NCBI GenBank assembly: GCA_021464245.1
Contig: JADCRB010000013.1
Span: forward strand, 379,424-443,423
Length of the DNA stretch: 64,000 bases
Direction: 5' to 3'
Origin: Carallia brachiata
Taxonomy: Eukaryota; Streptophyta; Magnoliopsida; Malpighiales; Rhizophoraceae
The notes beneath the pieces are model-generated. The model was not told where the DNA came from. It was given only the letters and a program-made list of their open reading frames with translations, and did no database searches. Positions 61,401 through 64,000 of this stretch are shown one piece after another; position 1 is the stretch's first letter; every line of letters begins with the position of its first letter. The position numbers and the translations under genes were made by a program.

Positions 61401-62053
61401 GGAGACATTTTGATGGTAAGGATTTAGCTGCAACTTGAAGGTCTTATATTACGTCCCAAAAGAAAAAGAAACCTTTGTGGTCAAAATCAAGCTTCCAAGC
61501 AGAAAATGGATGCCAGACATGGTATAAAGAAAGGGCATCCCAATGCACGAGGCTTCCACATTTGTCGGGTCTGGTAAAGGGTCGATGTATGTAGTCTTCC
61601 CTTTGTTTTTAGCAAAGAGGCTGTTTCTTAGATTCAAACTGTGACTACCAAGTCAAAAAGAAGCAGAAAATGGATGCCAGACATGGTATACACAGATTAC
61701 ATAATTCTGTTATATTGATTAGCGGGAAATGTACTGCACTTTTTAAAAATTGTACTGTATTGTCCAAAAAAAAGTATTGCATTCTCTCAAAATATAGCTG
61801 ATCACACACTGTGCCTTCCATCAGTGCGACTACATTGTCACACTCTATGTACTATTTCAAACAAACCACTTCTGGCATGCCATAATGACCATGATTTCAG
61901 GTTTTGGACCATTGCTAAGTCATCCACAAAATATAAGGACCAACAAAGGAAGGCACTTATAGTTTAGGATGACGAAAAATACCCGGCAAAGTTTTCCTTT
62001 TGTGCGGGGGAGGCCTGACATCATGGCATCAAAGACAACTACCACTTTTACCT
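58429..62053 (-). CDS. YacP-like NYN-domain protein (DUF901), 3'-terminal six exons, with frameshift
   Basis: Partial gene. Exons on the minus strand: 62053-61983, 61250-61196, 60492-60409, 59425-59387, 59289-59243 and 58534-58429 (TAG). All introns are GT-AG and the phases join, except inside the first of these exons. Peptides in order: VKVVVVFDAMMSGLP; IDVIYSGESCADSWIEKE; VVALKEDGCPKVWVVTSDHG then QQQAAHGA; GAFVWSCKALVSE; IKASKEEVERVLEEQ; PTSFQGRLLKHNLDSEVVDA to SENVQK. These are hallmarks of the plant YacP-like NYN family (PIN-fold, predicted RNA nuclease, probably plastid); the acidic residues in VVFDA and VTSDHG are the expected metal-site Asps. The N-terminal DGYN part is not in view. 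In exon 62053-61983 the frame for FDAMMSGLP and the frame for the KENFAG end differ by +1 (71 nt where 70 are needed), around CCCCC and AAAA runs. Left as is, this leads to a stop at the start of the next exon. Confidence 0.85.
59531..59644 (+). mobile_element. SINE in YacP-like intron, ~14-bp target duplication
   Basis: Flanked by AAAGATGCTCAACC on both sides (59517-59530 and 59645-59658). The body has an A-box-like TGCCTCAATGGCATGTCATT, a B-box-like AAGAGTTTGAGGTG, then CAACAACAACAACATCC and a poly(A) end. Complete tRNA-derived SINE layout. Confidence 0.8.
59881..60160. repeat. Dispersed repeat with ~75-bp direct terminal copies
   Basis: 59881-59960 and 60081-60155 are similar (GTCAAGGAACCAATCAAC versus GTCAAAAAACCAATAAAC; GGCTCAAGAATAGATCAT versus CACTCAAGAATGGATCAT). 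Between them is a TTTGAATTCATGATCTTTTG and TTTGATACCATGTC stretch, text I associate with a non-autonomous plant repeat. It lies inside the intron between exons 60409 and 59425. Confidence 0.5.
60311..60346. repeat. (GA)n microsatellite in intron
   Basis: GAGAGAGAGACAGAGAGAGA and onward, within the YacP-like intron just downstream of exon 60492-60409. Confidence 0.85.
61527..61661 (-). mobile_element. Au-type SINE with 29-bp target duplication
   Basis: The insert reads GGGCATCCCAATGCACGAGG, then GTCGGGTCTGGTAAAGGGTC and AGCAAAGAGGCTGTTTCTTA, wording typical of the plant Au SINE family; the B-box-like AGTTTGAATC is on the minus strand. It is flanked by identical 29-bp copies starting AGCAGAAAATGGATGCCAGA at 61498-61526 and 61662-61690. 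Located in the YacP-like intron between exons 61983 and 61250. Confidence 0.85.
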
Positions 62054-63867
62054 CTGCAAAATCTCAAAAAGTAGCCCGTGGACGTACAGACATCAAATAG
62101 GCAACAATATCAAGAAGGAAACATCAATTTTTGATAATCAGTATGACATTACTTTGCAGAATATGTTGGAGTTGCAAGTGTGAGTTTGTAAAGAGAGCAA
62201 AAAACTCCCACATGGAAAAGGACAGTAGAGTTCGAGTAACATTTAAGTTGAGGCCCATGACCCATATTCCGAGCCTTAAGGCTTTGGAAAAGAAGTGGAG
62301 TCAATGGCCCATTTGTTTGTTGCTTGCTCTCGTCCTTGTAATGTGGGAGGTCAACCTCGAAGCCCGGAGTCCGGATGCGCAGAAACCAAGCCCAGAGCAT
62401 GGAGGAAAAACAGAGCGTCAAGGGAGCCCAACGTATTCCACAGGCGCCAAAAATTCAACAAAATAAAAAAAATTGTAGCAGCCCAAGTATATTGTAGGAC
62501 ACAGAAAACTGAATTCAAGCTATCAATCAAGCAGCACAAAAATGACCTGGTGTGATTAACTCAACTAAACTCAACCAAGCCTTTGTCATAAAATTAGTTG
62601 AGATCACCTATATATATCTTTCCCTTCATTTTGTTCTATTGTGAACCAAATTAGCAGTCACATGGAGTTGTGAATTGCTCCAAATCTTGCCTAATCAGAG
62701 GCCCCTTTATCTTTTAGGTCTCCCTCTTCCTTTCTATTTCCCATCTACTTAGATTTGGTCACCCCTTTTAACTGATCACTCATAGGTCTTCATTGAACAT
62801 TTCAAAATCATCTTAAATGACATTCCTTTATTTCTTCTACAATAGTGACCATCGCCATCTTCATATGAATATCCTCAGTTCCTATATAATATTCCTTCTA
62901 TGGCCACATATCTACATCGACATTCTCATTCTACCAAGCTTCGTTTCTGCACATGTTGCTTGCTGCTTAGTACTCACTATTGTTTAATGTTATTGGCCTC
63001 ATCAAATGACACATTGTGACTGAAAGAAACAAGTTGTGTGTGTGTGTGTGTGTGTGCGTGTGTGTGTGTAGCAATCGGAGTGAAAATTTGCCATTGTACC
63101 CTTCCCAGGATCATGAGTAAGATTCACTTTGAATATGGTGAAAATGTATGTGACAAACAAAGTGTATCAGTATATGGCTCAGAAAGATTGTTGTTTCTCT
63201 TCAAGGCAGCCAACCAAGCAGCTGCAGCTCTGCAACTAATAGGTTTACCTCATCATGGGTATGTGCCCCAGTGCTTTCAGTGTTTTTCAACAGTACAACG
63301 AGTAAACAAGGAAAGAAACAGAAGAATGAAGCAAAATAGAATGTTTAAGAAATTCCTTTCCTGAAAATGTAGAAAAAAGAAAAAGAAGTTTGAATCAACC
63401 TAAGGCGATAGAAGTTGCACTGATTATATGATCTTCAATTGAAGATACCCACCAAATTAGCTGACGGGGAGTTAATGACAAAAGAGATGGTTGGGAAGAA
63501 GAGGAGGGGGGCGTTCATCAAATTATTTATAAAGTGGCATGCTCAGAGGATCCACTATCATGGTCAATGCAGAGATGCAGAAAATTCTACTTTAACATAG
63601 AATATGGCGCAGAGGAAGTCATAAGGGAATTATAGATAGAAAAAGTCCATTACATTAATATATTATTGGCAAATCTTACTTCTCTAGTTATTACAGAAAG
63701 AGCTTAACTAGCATGACGTAGCTAAATATTCCTTTGGTTGCAATAGTGTTTGGTTTAAGTGGACGGTTTACAAAATCCATTTTCAGAGCAAACTCCAAAA
63801 AATTCCTAACTTAAATTCTGCGGTTATACAACTTGCTCACTTGTGAGATCGGTGGGGGAAATTAGTC
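62054..63867. other. Noncoding stretch with repeat-like segment
   Basis: 62195-62420 contains CTCCCACATGGAAAAGGACA and GGGAGGTCAACCTCG, text that I have seen in dispersed plant repeats, and overlapping short frames on both strands. (GT)n lies at 63030-63071. Minus-strand text around 63290-63210 (GAHTHDEVNLLVAEL) is open for 30-odd codons but has no family match. I could not find the missing DGYN exon of the YacP-like gene here. Confidence 0.45.
63030..63071. repeat. (GT)n microsatellite
   Basis: About twenty GT units with one GC interruption. Confidence 0.9.
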
Positions 63868-63904
63868 TAATAATCCTCATTGTCGCCGTCCATCATGTCT
63901 GTAC
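63868..63904 (-). CDS. Possible last exon of a further minus-strand gene
   Basis: After GGTTGGTAG on the minus strand, the sequence reads GTDMMDGDNEDY and a TAG stop, a short acidic tail of a kind common at protein C-termini. Downstream sequence (63867 to about 63640) could be a 3' UTR, with AATAATATATTAATGTAATG near its end. No family identified; upstream exons would lie beyond 64000. Confidence 0.28.
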
Positions 63905-64000
63905 CTACCAACCACAGGTGATGAAATCTTCAGCTAAATCAAGTTAAGATCATGAACGTAGTCCATAAAATTTTTCTCAGTGGCTTAGGTCAAGGGCACC

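Noticed and set aside
62149..62555. Overlapping open frames on both strands, considered as a gene
   Set aside because: The text resembles a dispersed plant repeat, frames run on both strands, and none has a known domain.
1..64000. tRNA, rRNA, CRISPR arrays, organellar insertions, viral integrations
   Set aside because: Looked for by eye on both strands. Only tRNA-like SINE promoters were found; no intact tRNA, no CRISPR-like spaced repeats, and no clear plastid or mitochondrial gene segments.

Overview
This window looks like nuclear DNA of a flowering plant, most likely a woody or otherwise TE-rich eudicot. It is strongly AT-rich, full of poly(A)/poly(T) tracts and microsatellites. Its recognisable genes have GT-AG introns, and it carries plant-type Ty1/copia, Ty3/gypsy, L1-type LINE, SINE, Mutator-type and hAT-type elements. 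There are no prokaryotic operons, CRISPR arrays or rRNA genes. The species cannot be named from sequence alone.

Layout. (1) 1-3.8 kb: a complete minus-strand NAC transcription factor gene with three exons, 408 aa, closest to the Arabidopsis LOV1/ANAC035 type, with a TATA box upstream. (2) 3.8-31 kb: gene-poor DNA with small dispersed elements. These include several foldback MITEs, a clear hAT-type MITE with a perfect 8-bp target duplication (21644-22215), a clear Mutator-type MITE with a perfect 9-bp duplication (24807-25364), SINE-like tRNA-derived pieces and a decayed copia pol end. (3) 31.1-53.9 kb: a nested stack. A minus-strand copia remnant carries a Mutator-type MITE and a minus-strand LINE. 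The LINE is split by a 13.6-kb Mutator-type insertion whose ends share a 9-bp near-duplication. That insertion in turn holds a gypsy element with two LTRs and a copia element with two LTRs. All their proteins are broken. (4) 54-58.1 kb: noncoding DNA with SINE-like pieces and a possible but unrecognised plus-strand exon. (5) 58.4-62.1 kb: six 3'-terminal exons of a minus-strand YacP-like NYN-domain (DUF901) nuclease-fold gene. Its introns carry two SINEs with target duplications, and one exon contains a net +1 frameshift. (6) 62.1-64 kb: mostly noncoding, with a possible last exon of another minus-strand gene.

The two host genes are not functionally linked as far as the sequence shows. From memory, their Arabidopsis counterparts (At2g02450 and At2g02410) are close neighbours on chromosome 2. 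The ~55 kb between them here would then be a microsyntenic interval swollen by transposable elements. I found no convincing previously undescribed biological system. The most informative structure is the layered transposon stack, where target duplications and a continuing LINE reading frame give the order of insertion.
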